IMG/VR virus record: IMGVR_UViG_3300046167_000554
Span: 1 to 64,000 of that record
Source of the DNA: a virus
Strand: one strand, 5' to 3'
Length of the DNA: 64,000 nt
Part shown: in pieces, positions 52,310 through 60,078 of the stretch
How positions within the stretch are numbered: position 1 is the first letter of the stretch
Layout: each line of letters starts with the position of its first letter
Made by a program: the position numbers and the translations under genes
The notes under the pieces: model-generated
What the model saw: only the letters and a program-made list of their open reading frames with translations
What the model was told of the DNA's origin: nothing
Database searches by the model: none

Positions 52310-53228
52310 CATCCCAATCACTGCAGTTGACCAACATGACTTCCTAGAACATCGCAGGAAACAAGAAGCACTACACTGGGGTAGACAGGACATGGGAGAA
52401 CTAAACGAACTTAGTTCTATCCTTACAGTTGAAGTTAACACTACAGAGTTATGCAACAGGACATGTTCATTTTGTCCACGTGCAAATCCCGAAGTATTCC
52501 CAAATAGAAATTTACATATGACTCCCAAGGCTGCAAAGACCATTGGAGATGAATTACATAAGAATGGGTTTAGAGGGAAGATATCTTTAAGTGGTTACGG
52601 AGAGAATCTACTTAACCCAAGGTTCAGAGAAATCGTTCATACCTTTAGGTCTGCAGTTCCTTATGCAACACTAGAGTGTAACACTAACGGAGATAAACTC
52701 ACTAGAGAATATGCAGAAGAGTTATTCGAGTTCAGTGGATTAGATTTACTCTACATCAATCTCTATGACGGAGTCGAACAGATGGAACACTTTGATGAGA
52801 TAATGAAAACCATCCCCGAAGAGAAATACAAATACAGAATGCACTGGGGTGATTTTGAAACACATGGATTGATACTAAACAATCGTAGTGGTGTTATGGA
52901 TTGGGTCGGAATAGAAGACGACACCATAGAGAACCTAAAAGGTAAAGTGTGTCACTACCCCTTCTACAAAATGTTTGTGGACTGGAACGGAGATGTGTTG
53001 TTCTGTAGTAACGATTGGGGAAGAGAACATGTCGTAGGTAATCTGTTATCAGAGACACTCCATAATGTTTGGTTTAGTAAACCTATGAATAAGATTAGAA
53101 AGAAATTAATGAAGGGTGACAGGTCTATGTCTCCCTGTAACAAGTGTAGTGTCGATGGGAGTTTATTTGGTAAACAATCATTTGACATAGTGAAGGAGTA
53201 TTATGAAAATAGCAATAACAGGAACTAG
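52299..53228 (+). CDS. Radical SAM enzyme with SPASM-like C-terminus
   Basis: A 309 aa protein. The [4Fe-4S] SAM site is NTTELCNRTCSFCPRAN near residue 47 (CxxxCxxC). A SAM-binding strand follows as GKISLSGYGENLLN. The C-terminal part has CHYPFYKMFVDWNGDVLFCS and SPCNKCSVDGSLFG, extra Cys as in SPASM/twitch domains that carry auxiliary clusters. Such enzymes modify peptides or sugars. It is coupled to an SDR gene. It is not QueE, which lacks SPASM. Confidence 0.88.
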   Translation: MSRNIPITAVDQHDFLEHRRKQEALHWGRQDMGELNELSSILTVEVNTTELCNRTCSFCPRANPEVFPNRNLHMTPKAAKTIGDELHKNGFRGKISLSGYGENLLNPRFREIVHTFRSAVPYATLECNTNGDKLTREYAEELFEFSGLDLLYINLYDGVEQMEHFDEIMKTIPEEKYKYRMHWGDFETHGLILNNRSGVMDWVGIEDDTIENLKGKVCHYPFYKMFVDWNGDVLFCSNDWGREHVVGNLLSETLHNVWFSKPMNKIRKKLMKGDRSMSPCNKCSVDGSLFGKQSFDIVKEYYENSNNRN

Positions 53229-53793
53229 TGGTCTTGCAAAGAATATTAAAGACACACTAGAAGCAACACCATATCAAGGAGACACTATTGAAGTGTGTAC
53301 TCCTAGGATAGACGACATAATAATGAATGACCCTTGGTTCGGATTCGATTATGAGAACCCTAATCATGTTGACGTGTTGATTAACTTTGCACATAGAGAC
53401 TTTGACCAGTCGAAGATTTTACTGAAAGCTCATCGTGCATGGAAAGATGATAGTACAAAGTATATTATAAACTTTTCATCCCGTGCATCACAATCAAATA
53501 TATCTAAGGGATATAAGTATGCAGCTGAGAAGGCCTCTCTAAACCATTTAAGTAACAACCTAACGTACAACTCAGATAAGAAATATAAACTCACTACACT
53601 CAATCTAGGACTCCTTAATCATGATGATTTACCTAGTCTACAGTGGTCTAGTGTATCGGGTCTAGTGTACTATTTGATTACCAGTTATCCCGACATAGAA
53701 ATTCCCGAACTTACGATTCAGGCATTTGCAAACTACCAAGAAGTTCAGAGTGATAAAGAAACTCTCAGAGACATGGAAAGATTCACTAAATAA
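53203..53793 (+). CDS. Short-chain dehydrogenase/epimerase-like protein
   Basis: A 196 aa protein. Rossmann start KIAITGTSGLAKNIKDTL near residue 2 (TGxxGxxx), NFSSRASQS near 91 (catalytic Ser) and YKYAAEKASLNHLS near 102 (YxxxK). Thus it keeps the SDR triad, in a short form. It may reduce or epimerise a sugar or small molecule with the radical SAM partner upstream. Substrate unknown. Confidence 0.82.
   Translation: MKIAITGTSGLAKNIKDTLEATPYQGDTIEVCTPRIDDIIMNDPWFGFDYENPNHVDVLINFAHRDFDQSKILLKAHRAWKDDSTKYIINFSSRASQSNISKGYKYAAEKASLNHLSNNLTYNSDKKYKLTTLNLGLLNHDDLPSLQWSSVSGLVYYLITSYPDIEIPELTIQAFANYQEVQSDKETLRDMERFTK
53785..53792 (+). promoter_or_regulatory. Late promoter box, leaderless position
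   Basis: ACTAAATA overlapping the SDR stop, 5 bases (ATAGT) before the ATG at 53798. Confidence 0.55.
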
Positions 53794-53797
53794 TAGT

Positions 53798-54043
53798 ATG
53801 ACAGACTATAACGATTTCGGATTTACAGCTATGGATGCAGATGAACTTGCATCTGTAGACACAAAGATAGTTGCAAAGACTACCTCTGCAGTAGAGGTAA
53901 TCAAGAACCTTGATGATTTCATCAGACCATTACTTGAGAACCTTGCAAAGGATTCCGATAAGGAATACATCTACTGGCCTAACCGAGTAGAAATCATAAA
54001 TAAAAAGATAGAAGAATTGGACTTAATTCAAAAAAGTCTCTAG
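53798..54043 (+). CDS. Small conserved late protein
   Basis: An 81 aa acidic helical protein (MTDYNDFGFTAMDADELASV). The MSDxDFGFTAVD-type start recurs in marine T4-like phages beside structural genes. A late box is fixed at its start. Function unknown. Confidence 0.55.
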   Translation: MTDYNDFGFTAMDADELASVDTKIVAKTTSAVEVIKNLDDFIRPLLENLAKDSDKEYIYWPNRVEIINKKIEELDLIQKSL

Positions 54044-54139
54044 TAACATAGAGAAGAATATAGTACAATAGTATTGTAGGTAAAACTACAAGGCAATAAT
54101 GCCAATAAAATAGAGAGTAACATCTCAAAGGAGAACGAT
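54044..54139 (+). other. Leader with two small hairpins
   Basis: It holds TGTAG-GTAAAA-CTACA and GGCA-ATAA-TGCC, then AAAGGAGAACGAT before the next ATG. A weak -10-like TACAAT lies at 54064. Possibly a transcribed leader. Confidence 0.4.
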
Positions 54140-55252
54140 ATGTCAGTATATGACTTTAATCGAGCTGCGTTAATCGATGAAAATATAACCAACGCATTCA
54201 CCCAAGAACATTTAGAAACACACAAAAGATTGTGTCCTATTGAATCTTATCCCGAATTATTAAATCTACCAGTACAAGCAAGTGCTATTGAATACTCTGA
54301 AACTAGACTTACGGATAGACGTAAGATTAAAGATGGTTCTGCAGTAAATCCAAGAAGTCAAAAAGGTAGAGCTGGAGAAGCCATTCTAGATGAGGAAATG
54401 GATAATCTACAAAACAGTTATCACAAACATGGTGCTAAATTAAGAAACCTTGCACCTTGTATATTCATAAACGATAATGGTGAAGAAGTCTATATGACAG
54501 GTTCATCAAGAGATGAAATTTACGATAGATATAATTTTACAGATATCATTGTCAATGTATTTACTGGTGTCGATGGTACTACAGATATGGAACAACAATC
54601 TGCACTCTCATTTATGGCAACATGGTTAAACCCAGCGGTTGATGCACACGTTTGTGCAACCACTCATGACATTAGATGTGATATTAACAGAGCAACAGAA
54701 AATGGTTGGATTGAAAAAACATACGATGCAATCTTAGAAAGAATTCTACCTCAAACAGAAAGAGTTAATATCTCATATCTCAAATCAACTCACCTTGCAA
54801 TAGAACTATTTGAAGCAAGTAAGAAAGGTACTTCTGCAAAAGAAATCAGACCAATGGTATCTAGAGATTCTAAGAAGTGGGCCCAAGATAGTAAGTACGT
54901 TGATGTGAAAGACAAGGTCAAGTATTTCTTTAGGTCTCATGACAGAGACCAACAGGGAACTTGTGATGCAGTTAATTATGCACATAAGAATCCAAACGAG
55001 GAAGTTAGGATTGTGGTGTTTTGTGGTATCCTCACAAGTGGAGACCCACTCTCACAATGGGAAAAGAGAAGTCTTAAATTCCACACTTCATTTAACAATA
55101 TCTTAAATACATTTCAGAATGTAGTGTTTAATGGTGCGAGTATTAAATTAAAGAATCTTAAGTTGTATGGAGTGATTCCACAACTTGCAGAATTCCAATC
55201 CTTAAACAAGATATGTCTTTATAAAGACGATGGTACAACTTACCAAAAATAG
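54140..55252 (+). CDS. Hypothetical protein, 370 aa
   Basis: A large soluble protein (MSVYDFNRAALIDENITNAF). A segment IFINDNGEEVYMTGSSRDEI near residue 110, followed by IYDRYNFTDIIVNVFTGVDG, is faintly like the ParB/Srx nuclease core. The C-terminal half has conserved-looking VRIVVFCGILTSGDPLSQWE. It has a strong AAAGGAG ribosome site and is followed by a terminator, so it may end an operon. No confident assignment. Confidence 0.6.
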   Translation: MSVYDFNRAALIDENITNAFTQEHLETHKRLCPIESYPELLNLPVQASAIEYSETRLTDRRKIKDGSAVNPRSQKGRAGEAILDEEMDNLQNSYHKHGAKLRNLAPCIFINDNGEEVYMTGSSRDEIYDRYNFTDIIVNVFTGVDGTTDMEQQSALSFMATWLNPAVDAHVCATTHDIRCDINRATENGWIEKTYDAILERILPQTERVNISYLKSTHLAIELFEASKKGTSAKEIRPMVSRDSKKWAQDSKYVDVKDKVKYFFRSHDRDQQGTCDAVNYAHKNPNEEVRIVVFCGILTSGDPLSQWEKRSLKFHTSFNNILNTFQNVVFNGASIKLKNLKLYGVIPQLAEFQSLNKICLYKDDGTTYQK

Positions 55253-55259
55253 TTCAAAA

Positions 55260-55287
55260 GGGGGTTTACAATGACCCCCATTTTTTT
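55260..55287 (+). terminator. Rho-independent terminator overlapping a promoter
   Basis: GGGGGT-TTACAATG-ACCCCC stem-loop followed by ATTTTTTT. Its loop and 3' arm also form part of the -35/spacer region of the promoter at 55265. Confidence 0.8.
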
Positions 55288-55294
55288 GTATACT
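55265..55294 (+). promoter_or_regulatory. Sigma70-like class B promoter
   Basis: TTTACAATGACCCCCATTTT..., 18-base spacer, TATACT; the gene at 55321 follows with AAGGAAAT. Confidence 0.72.
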
Positions 55295-55320
55295 ATACTC
55301 TAACAAATTAAGGAAATCTA

Positions 55321-55563
55321 ATGAATGAAATCGAAAAAACCTATGTTAATATAGGACGAGAACTTATAGCACTATGTGAACAGAACAGAATATTTGGTGG
55401 AGACGATGAAGAGTCTCTAACACTATGGAATGCAGCTGTAACAGCAGGGAATAAGTTTGTGACCTATGGAATGGTATGGACAAAGTTTACAGGGATAGAT
55501 TGTCTCTCTGCAATAGAGAAGACTGCTGTCAGACAATATTTAGAACTAAAGGAGAAACTATGA
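55321..55563 (+). CDS. Small hypothetical protein
   Basis: An 80 aa helical protein (MNEIEKTYVNIGRELIALCE, LWNAAVTAGNKFVTYGMVWT). First gene after a terminator/promoter junction, so probably early. Function unknown. Confidence 0.55.
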   Translation: MNEIEKTYVNIGRELIALCEQNRIFGGDDEESLTLWNAAVTAGNKFVTYGMVWTKFTGIDCLSAIEKTAVRQYLELKEKL

Positions 55564-55637
55564 ATAACAATCAGATGATTATATTCGGTTTACTGGGGAT
55601 GTTAGTAACATTTCTTGTAATGAATCTTGTTGGATAA
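55560..55637 (+). CDS. Very small membrane peptide
   Basis: A 25 aa peptide of one membrane segment (MIIFGLLGMLVTFLVMNLVG) overlapping the previous stop (ATGA). Function unknown. Confidence 0.4.
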   Translation: MNNNQMIIFGLLGMLVTFLVMNLVG

Positions 55638-55640
55638 AGC

Positions 55641-55670
55641 TTGACTATGTCCCTCACTTTTTGGTATACT
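55641..55670 (+). promoter_or_regulatory. Sigma70-like class B promoter
   Basis: TTGACTATGTCCCTCACTTT..., 18-base spacer, TATACT, then ATGTATATA and ATG at 55680; nearly identical to the promoter at 42763. Confidence 0.8.
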
Positions 55671-55679
55671 ATGTATATA

Positions 55680-55799
55680 ATGAAAAAACAAAGAGGACAC
55701 ATTATGAATAAAATAAAGAAACTTGGATTACTAGATGCTGACTTCCTACAAGGAATGTCATTGTTTGTACTTGCACTATTAGTTGGGGGTGCATCATAA
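55680..55799 (+). CDS. Very small membrane peptide
   Basis: 39 aa from the promoter-linked ATG, or 31 aa from the ATG at 55704, which has AGAGG upstream. The C-terminus is a membrane segment (GMSLFVLALLVGGA). Two alternative starts, one near-leaderless and one with a ribosome site, are both plausible. Confidence 0.45.
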   Translation: MKKQRGHIMNKIKKLGLLDADFLQGMSLFVLALLVGGAS

Positions 55800-56260
55800 T
55801 GAAATTATCAAAACTAGTAAATGATGTGAATGCAGAACAAGTTGCATTAGAAAAAGCAGACAACCTATGTACTGCAGTCGAGAAACTATGTGAAGACTTG
55901 ACTACTGCAATGCATGAAAGATGGGAACACACTCGTGGTGAAACAACCCACGACTTTTCAATTGGAAAGAAATACATTCGTGTTTATTCAGTAGAGAATG
56001 GTCAACCAGCATCTTGTTGGGGATTCATTAACATCTTAGAGTTTACCAAAGGTAATGTTAAGTTTGAAAGTGGTGATGTCTTAAAGTCAGCAGGGTGGAA
56101 AACTCCTGCTATCAATCAACCACGAGGAAACTTATTTGATGGTTATTCAATCGACCCAAATTCAGCAAGGATTATATGGGCCAGATTACTTAAGAGGGTA
56201 GGGGTTGACAATGCCCCCTACTTTTTGTTACACTATGTGTATAATATAAAAAGGAGATAA
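55799..56260 (+). CDS. Hypothetical protein
   Basis: A 153 aa protein. The C-terminal part has FESGDVLKSAGWKTPAINQP and RGNLFDGYSIDPNSARIIWA, a recognisable repeated phage motif (KxxGDVLKAAGWKxPA) of unknown function. The last 17 codons run through a promoter sequence, so the true end may be earlier if there is an indel. Confidence 0.6.
   Translation: MKLSKLVNDVNAEQVALEKADNLCTAVEKLCEDLTTAMHERWEHTRGETTHDFSIGKKYIRVYSVENGQPASCWGFINILEFTKGNVKFESGDVLKSAGWKTPAINQPRGNLFDGYSIDPNSARIIWARLLKRVGVDNAPYFLLHYVYNIKRR
56205..56234 (+). promoter_or_regulatory. Sigma70-like class B promoter
   Basis: TTGACAATGCCCCCTACTTT..., 18-base spacer, TACACT; the next gene starts at 56262 after AAAAAGGAG. It overlaps the 3' end of the preceding frame. 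Confidence 0.72.
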
Positions 56261-56261
56261 T

Positions 56262-56666
56262 ATGAGTTTAGATAGAATCAAAGATGGAACTGCAAGATGG
56301 TATGTAATTGATACACAAAATCTTGAAGAGTATGGAGACAACTTTCACAAGTTCAAAGGTGGCTCCCAGTATACTGTTGGATTCCATGTGGACAAACTGG
56401 TCTTTGAGGAAGATGCATTTGGTGAGGGTGAACACTCTTATTACAATTCACCTTCTCTTACGGAGGCATCTGTTGCTGCTCTTGTTATGAAACACGTCAA
56501 CAGATATAATGGACTGAATGGTTCGTTTGATTACATCACTAATATTGAAGTGATTGATTCACCTTTCAATACTCCCGACCATCCAACATGGAGAGGTACG
56601 GAAGAAGACCTTATTTCCGAAATAAAGAATGAACAAAAAAGACAAAATAATTTAGAGGTAGCATAA
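56262..56666 (+). CDS. Hypothetical early protein
   Basis: A 134 aa protein (MSLDRIKDGTARWYVIDTQN, FHKFKGGSQYTVGFHVDKLV). Beta-rich start, acidic. Strong ribosome site AAGGAGATAAT. Function unknown. Confidence 0.55.
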   Translation: MSLDRIKDGTARWYVIDTQNLEEYGDNFHKFKGGSQYTVGFHVDKLVFEEDAFGEGEHSYYNSPSLTEASVAALVMKHVNRYNGLNGSFDYITNIEVIDSPFNTPDHPTWRGTEEDLISEIKNEQKRQNNLEVA

Positions 56667-56667
56667 T

Positions 56668-57057
56668 ATGATAATAAAAGATTACGAAGTTCTAAGTCCC
56701 GATATGACATCGGGTGGTACATCCCTAAAGGGATACAAGATTACAACCTACGATAGGTTATGTGCAGTGTTAGGGCCACCAACCTTCACTAGTGCCAACC
56801 CTAATGACAAAGTTAATTGTGAGTGGGTTATAGATTCAAAATGGTATGATGCAAACAACATCGATGAGATTGATTATGATGATTGGGAGTATGAGACTGT
56901 AACAATTTACAACTGGAAGGACGGTAGAATTCCTACTGAAGATTACAGATGGCATGTGGGTGGAACATCCTACAATGCAACAGATGTTGTTGATATGATA
57001 CTCGACAACTTTAATAGAAACGGTGAAAATTATAATGGAGAAAGAAATGTCGCTTAA
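56668..57057 (+). CDS. Hypothetical protein
   Basis: A 129 aa acidic protein (YDRLCAVLGPPTFTSANPND, WVIDSKWYDANNIDEIDYDD). The pattern YDxLCxxLGxPTF...DKVxCEW recurs in marine phage hypothetical proteins. Overlaps the next gene by 11 bases. Confidence 0.55.
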   Translation: MIIKDYEVLSPDMTSGGTSLKGYKITTYDRLCAVLGPPTFTSANPNDKVNCEWVIDSKWYDANNIDEIDYDDWEYETVTIYNWKDGRIPTEDYRWHVGGTSYNATDVVDMILDNFNRNGENYNGERNVA

Positions 57058-57250
57058 TTTAGAAAGTGCAAAACTACTTGCACAACAAACAGGTGGTAAG
57101 TTGAATGCAGAAGATGTATTGAATCTTGCTCAGTATGGAACAACCAACCCTATGGACTTTGCTCCTGTTGAAGAGGAAGTCGAAGGTGTATGCATATGTG
57201 GTATCGTGAATTGTCCCGATGCATATGCTCACACAACGAGTGGGTATTAA
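57047..57250 (+). CDS. Small Cys-containing protein
   Basis: A 67 aa protein from ATG 57047 (MSLNLESAKLLAQQTGGKLN), preferred because GGAGAAAGA lies just upstream. The C-terminus holds GVCICGIVNCPDAYAH with three Cys and a His that could bind zinc. Function unknown. Confidence 0.5.
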   Translation: MSLNLESAKLLAQQTGGKLNAEDVLNLAQYGTTNPMDFAPVEEEVEGVCICGIVNCPDAYAHTTSGY

Positions 57251-57251
57251 T

Positions 57252-57401
57252 ATGGAACTAGGATTCTTAGGAGGGACACTGTTATGTGTTATTATGTTTA
57301 GTATGGTATTTGTAGGATTACATTTAAACAAACCTTTCCCATGGGAGAGAAAGGTGTTTAATAAGGATGATGTAAAATATCAAGACGGAGATAACACATG
57401 A
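57252..57401 (+). CDS. Very small membrane-anchored protein
   Basis: A 49 aa protein: N-terminal membrane segment (LGFLGGTLLCVIMFSMVFVG) and a polar tail. The ATG lies 1 base after the preceding stop, and its stop overlaps the SleB-type gene. Confidence 0.5.
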   Translation: MELGFLGGTLLCVIMFSMVFVGLHLNKPFPWERKVFNKDDVKYQDGDNT

Positions 57402-57913
57402 GAGCTGAGTTAAAAATGAGATACTATTATTTGGTATTAGGTGCAACACTAGGTTTTCTAACTGGTGCATTGACAATGAAGGTGCAAGCTTCAGATGCAA
57501 ACAATGAAATTTATTGTCTTGCACAAAATATTTATTTTGAAGCAGGTAATCAACCACTTGCAGGTAAAGTTGCAGTGACACAAGTAGTGTTGAATAGAAT
57601 GCAACATCCTAACTATCCAACAACTGCATGTGGTGTAGTGTATCAAGCAAAGTGGAAAACAAACTGGAAAGGTAAAGAAGTTCCAGTGAGAAACATGTGT
57701 CAATTCAGTTGGTTTTGTGATGGTAAGTCAGACGACCCAGTGGATAGTCCAACGTGGTTATCTTCACTTAACATTGCAAGGAATGTAGTGCAAGGTGCAT
57801 ATGGTGATATCACTGAAGGTGCAACACACTACCATGCAATAAGTGTAACCCCATATTGGGCAGATTCATTAAACGAGACTGTTAGAATAACAGACCACAT
57901 ATTTTATAAGTAG
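57398..57913 (+). CDS. Cell wall hydrolase (SleB family) with N-terminal anchor or signal
   Basis: 171 aa. N-terminal hydrophobic segment YYYLVLGATLGFLTGALTMK, then CLAQNIYFEAGNQPLAGKVA near residue 40 (catalytic Glu in YFEA), VVLNRMQHPNYP, MCQFSWFCDGK near 105 and GATHYHAISVTPYW near 145, ending VRITDHIFY. This is the SleB hydrolase domain that cuts peptidoglycan. With the GH24 lysozyme it makes two lysins; the export signal suggests action from the periplasmic side, perhaps pinholin-type or entry-related. Confidence 0.9.
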   Translation: MRAELKMRYYYLVLGATLGFLTGALTMKVQASDANNEIYCLAQNIYFEAGNQPLAGKVAVTQVVLNRMQHPNYPTTACGVVYQAKWKTNWKGKEVPVRNMCQFSWFCDGKSDDPVDSPTWLSSLNIARNVVQGAYGDITEGATHYHAISVTPYWADSLNETVRITDHIFYK

Positions 57914-57922
57914 GAGAAAATT

Positions 57923-58207
57923 ATGTATGATACAGTAGAAAAATTTAGAGAGTATCTTAAGGATACAAGTTACGTTATGAATGGAGTGCAACACAAATAT
58001 GCATTCCCAAATAACTATGGTGCTAGTGTTGTTAAACATGACGGAAGTTATGGTGGACAGAATGGTTTATGGGAACTTGCAGTTTTAGATTACTCTATAG
58101 ACAGCACAGGTGAGTTGTGTTATACTAGTGGTATAACTGATGATGTTATCGGACACTTGACGTGGAAGAATGTCGAAGAGTTCTTATCGGAGATTAAACA
58201 ACTATGA
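57923..58207 (+). CDS. Hypothetical protein
   Basis: A 94 aa protein (MYDTVEKFREYLKDTSYVMN, WELAVLDYSIDSTGELCYTS) with TAGGAGAAAATT ribosome site. Function unknown. Confidence 0.55.
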   Translation: MYDTVEKFREYLKDTSYVMNGVQHKYAFPNNYGASVVKHDGSYGGQNGLWELAVLDYSIDSTGELCYTSGITDDVIGHLTWKNVEEFLSEIKQL

Positions 58208-58743
58208 ATTTATTTTACTTACACAAAGACCCAGTACAATCTGCAGAAATGCATTGTGACAAACATGTCGTTAAGATGATTATCGAGTATGCACAAATGT
58301 TATCTACTGCTCATCGTATGTTAGATGGTAAACAATATACCGATGCATCCAGTGGTCGTAGGATTCAAAGATGGAGACTAGACAACTCTAACATGGATGG
58401 TGTTCTATACAAAGCATCACACATCAACCACCCTTCTACACGTTGGGTCAGAGAGAATGCAATCCAGTATCAGTATGCATACGATATGTTTACTGCACTA
58501 TGTGACGAATACACTTATCGTTATGATAAAGTACACTTGACTGATACAAAACTCAGAGACTTACTTAATCAGATACCTAATAACATTACACTAGGTTCTT
58601 ATTCAGAACCACCCCAGTGTATGCCTGAAGATGTCAAAGTTCAAAATGACTCTATCTCTGCATACCATAAATACTATGCAAACTACAAGAAAGGTTTTGC
58701 AGTATGGACTGATAGACCAGTCCCACAATTTATGAGTATATGA
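58204..58743 (+). CDS. Conserved phage protein, possibly pyrimidine-dimer-glycosylase related
   Basis: A 179 aa protein (MNLFYLHKDPVQSAEMHCDK, HVVKMIIEYAQMLSTAHRML). The N-terminal pattern with CDKHVVKMIxExAQ and HRxLDG is widespread in marine T4-like phages. The helical N-terminus is reminiscent of DenV-type glycosylases, but the link is weak. Conserved HP.TRWVREN near residue 79. A DNA-repair role is speculative. Confidence 0.5.
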   Translation: MNLFYLHKDPVQSAEMHCDKHVVKMIIEYAQMLSTAHRMLDGKQYTDASSGRRIQRWRLDNSNMDGVLYKASHINHPSTRWVRENAIQYQYAYDMFTALCDEYTYRYDKVHLTDTKLRDLLNQIPNNITLGSYSEPPQCMPEDVKVQNDSISAYHKYYANYKKGFAVWTDRPVPQFMSI

Positions 58744-59051
58744 TGCCCTTATATGATTTTTTAAATAATGAGACAGGTGAAGTTGAAGAACATAACATGT
58801 CCTATACCAAACTCGACCAATTCAAAGAAGATAACCCACACCTCAAACAAGTTATACTTGGAACGCCAGGTATTGTTGGTGGACATGGTGACAGGGTAAA
58901 ACTCGATGGTGGATTCAAAGATGTCCTCAATAAAATTTCTTCTGCAAATCCAGGCTCACCTATGGACAGACATAGACAACGTGGGGTCAAAGAAGTAAAG
59001 ACTAAAGAAATAGTCAAAAAACACCTAGACATTCAGTCAAGAAAGAAGTAA
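58740..59051 (+). CDS. FmdB-like conserved phage protein lacking zinc Cys
   Basis: A 103 aa protein. MMPLYDFLNNETGEVEEHNM resembles the N-terminus of FmdB-type zinc ribbons but the Cys pairs are missing. The C-terminal half (GGFKDVLNKISSANPGSPMD) fits phage members of the group. Function unknown. Confidence 0.6.
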   Translation: MMPLYDFLNNETGEVEEHNMSYTKLDQFKEDNPHLKQVILGTPGIVGGHGDRVKLDGGFKDVLNKISSANPGSPMDRHRQRGVKEVKTKEIVKKHLDIQSRKK

Positions 59052-59060
59052 AATAGAACT

Positions 59061-59741
59061 ATGAAATTAAAAACTAACTTAGTAGAGTTACATGAACTCG
59101 AACATCTAGACTTAAAAACAACTAACAAAGATGGTAAGAGATACTATACGGATGGAGAAGAGACTTTCTATTATCCAAGTGTTACCAGTGTAACAGGTTT
59201 ACTCTCAAGTGACCAAATCAAGTTATGGAGAAAACGTGTTGGTGAAGAAACTGCAAACAAGATTACTGCACAAGCAACCAAACGTGGAACTAACTTCCAT
59301 CAGATAGTGGAAGATTATCTAAGAAAGGAAAAAGAGTTTATTGAGTTTGATAACGTTTTACAGGAAGGTATGTTTAAGGCAATGCAACCAGTACTGGATG
59401 ATATCATTCCTATTAGTTTAGAAGCACCATTGTTTTCAAACGTTCTGCAGATGGCAGGTCGGGTTGATTGTGTTGGTATCTATGATGATGTATTACAAAT
59501 TATAGATTTCAAGACGAGTGCAAAGTTTAAAGAAGAGTACATGGCAAAGAACTGGTATATCCAAATGACTGCATATGCAATCATGGTAGAAGAGTTGACT
59601 GGTCATGAAATTGAAGAGATAACTGCAATGGTAGCTATTGAAGGTCATAACACTTTTCAAATATTTACAGCAGACCCTAGGGACTATGTAGATGAGTTAA
59701 ACGACTTACGAGTCAGATATAAAAATATATACGGAGTATAG
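59061..59741 (+). CDS. PD-(D/E)XK exonuclease (RecB/Cas4/MGME1-like)
   Basis: A 226 aa protein. Motifs: YYPSVTSVTGLLSSDQIKLW near residue 37, RGTNFHQIVEDYL near 76 (His/Glu), MAGRVDCVGIYDDVLQIIDF near 131 (catalytic Asp) followed by KTSAK (ExK-type Lys), and WYIQMTAYAIMVEEL near 168 (QxxxY). A nuclease common in marine T4-like phages. It may process replication or recombination ends. Confidence 0.85.
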   Translation: MKLKTNLVELHELEHLDLKTTNKDGKRYYTDGEETFYYPSVTSVTGLLSSDQIKLWRKRVGEETANKITAQATKRGTNFHQIVEDYLRKEKEFIEFDNVLQEGMFKAMQPVLDDIIPISLEAPLFSNVLQMAGRVDCVGIYDDVLQIIDFKTSAKFKEEYMAKNWYIQMTAYAIMVEELTGHEIEEITAMVAIEGHNTFQIFTADPRDYVDELNDLRVRYKNIYGV

Positions 59742-59742
59742 A

Positions 59743-60078
59743 ATGGAAGATATCAGAATAAGAGTGCATGAAGGACATCATGTTTCATTAATAAAAGAAA
59801 AACGAATCAGTGCAGAAGCACTAGAAGTCTTGGGTATATGTGATACCATGATTGAAGAGTTCATCGAGGATGGAGAAGTCGAAGTTGGTTTTGAAATAGA
59901 AAACGTAATTGACCCAAACTATGCACACCTCAATGGTTATCATGTTGATGATGCTATTAGAGAACTCATTGAATATTCAGAAACATTTGAGGATGAAGAG
60001 GATTGGATTTCAGATAGAAAAGGTTATACAGAAGTTACACATTCGTTTATCAAAGACGGAGAGGCATTGTACCGATGA
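59743..60078 (+). CDS. Hypothetical acidic protein
   Basis: A 111 aa acidic protein (RIRVHEGHHVSLIKEKRISA, FIEDGEVEVGFEIENVIDPN). TATAGA precedes the ATG 1 base after the nuclease stop. No motif is recognised. Confidence 0.5.
   Translation: MEDIRIRVHEGHHVSLIKEKRISAEALEVLGICDTMIEEFIEDGEVEVGFEIENVIDPNYAHLNGYHVDDAIRELIEYSETFEDEEDWISDRKGYTEVTHSFIKDGEALYR

Noticed and set aside
52299-53228. QueE (7-carboxy-7-deazaguanine synthase) for the radical SAM gene
   Set aside because: Extra C-terminal Cys clusters (SPASM-like) and 309 aa length do not fit QueE.
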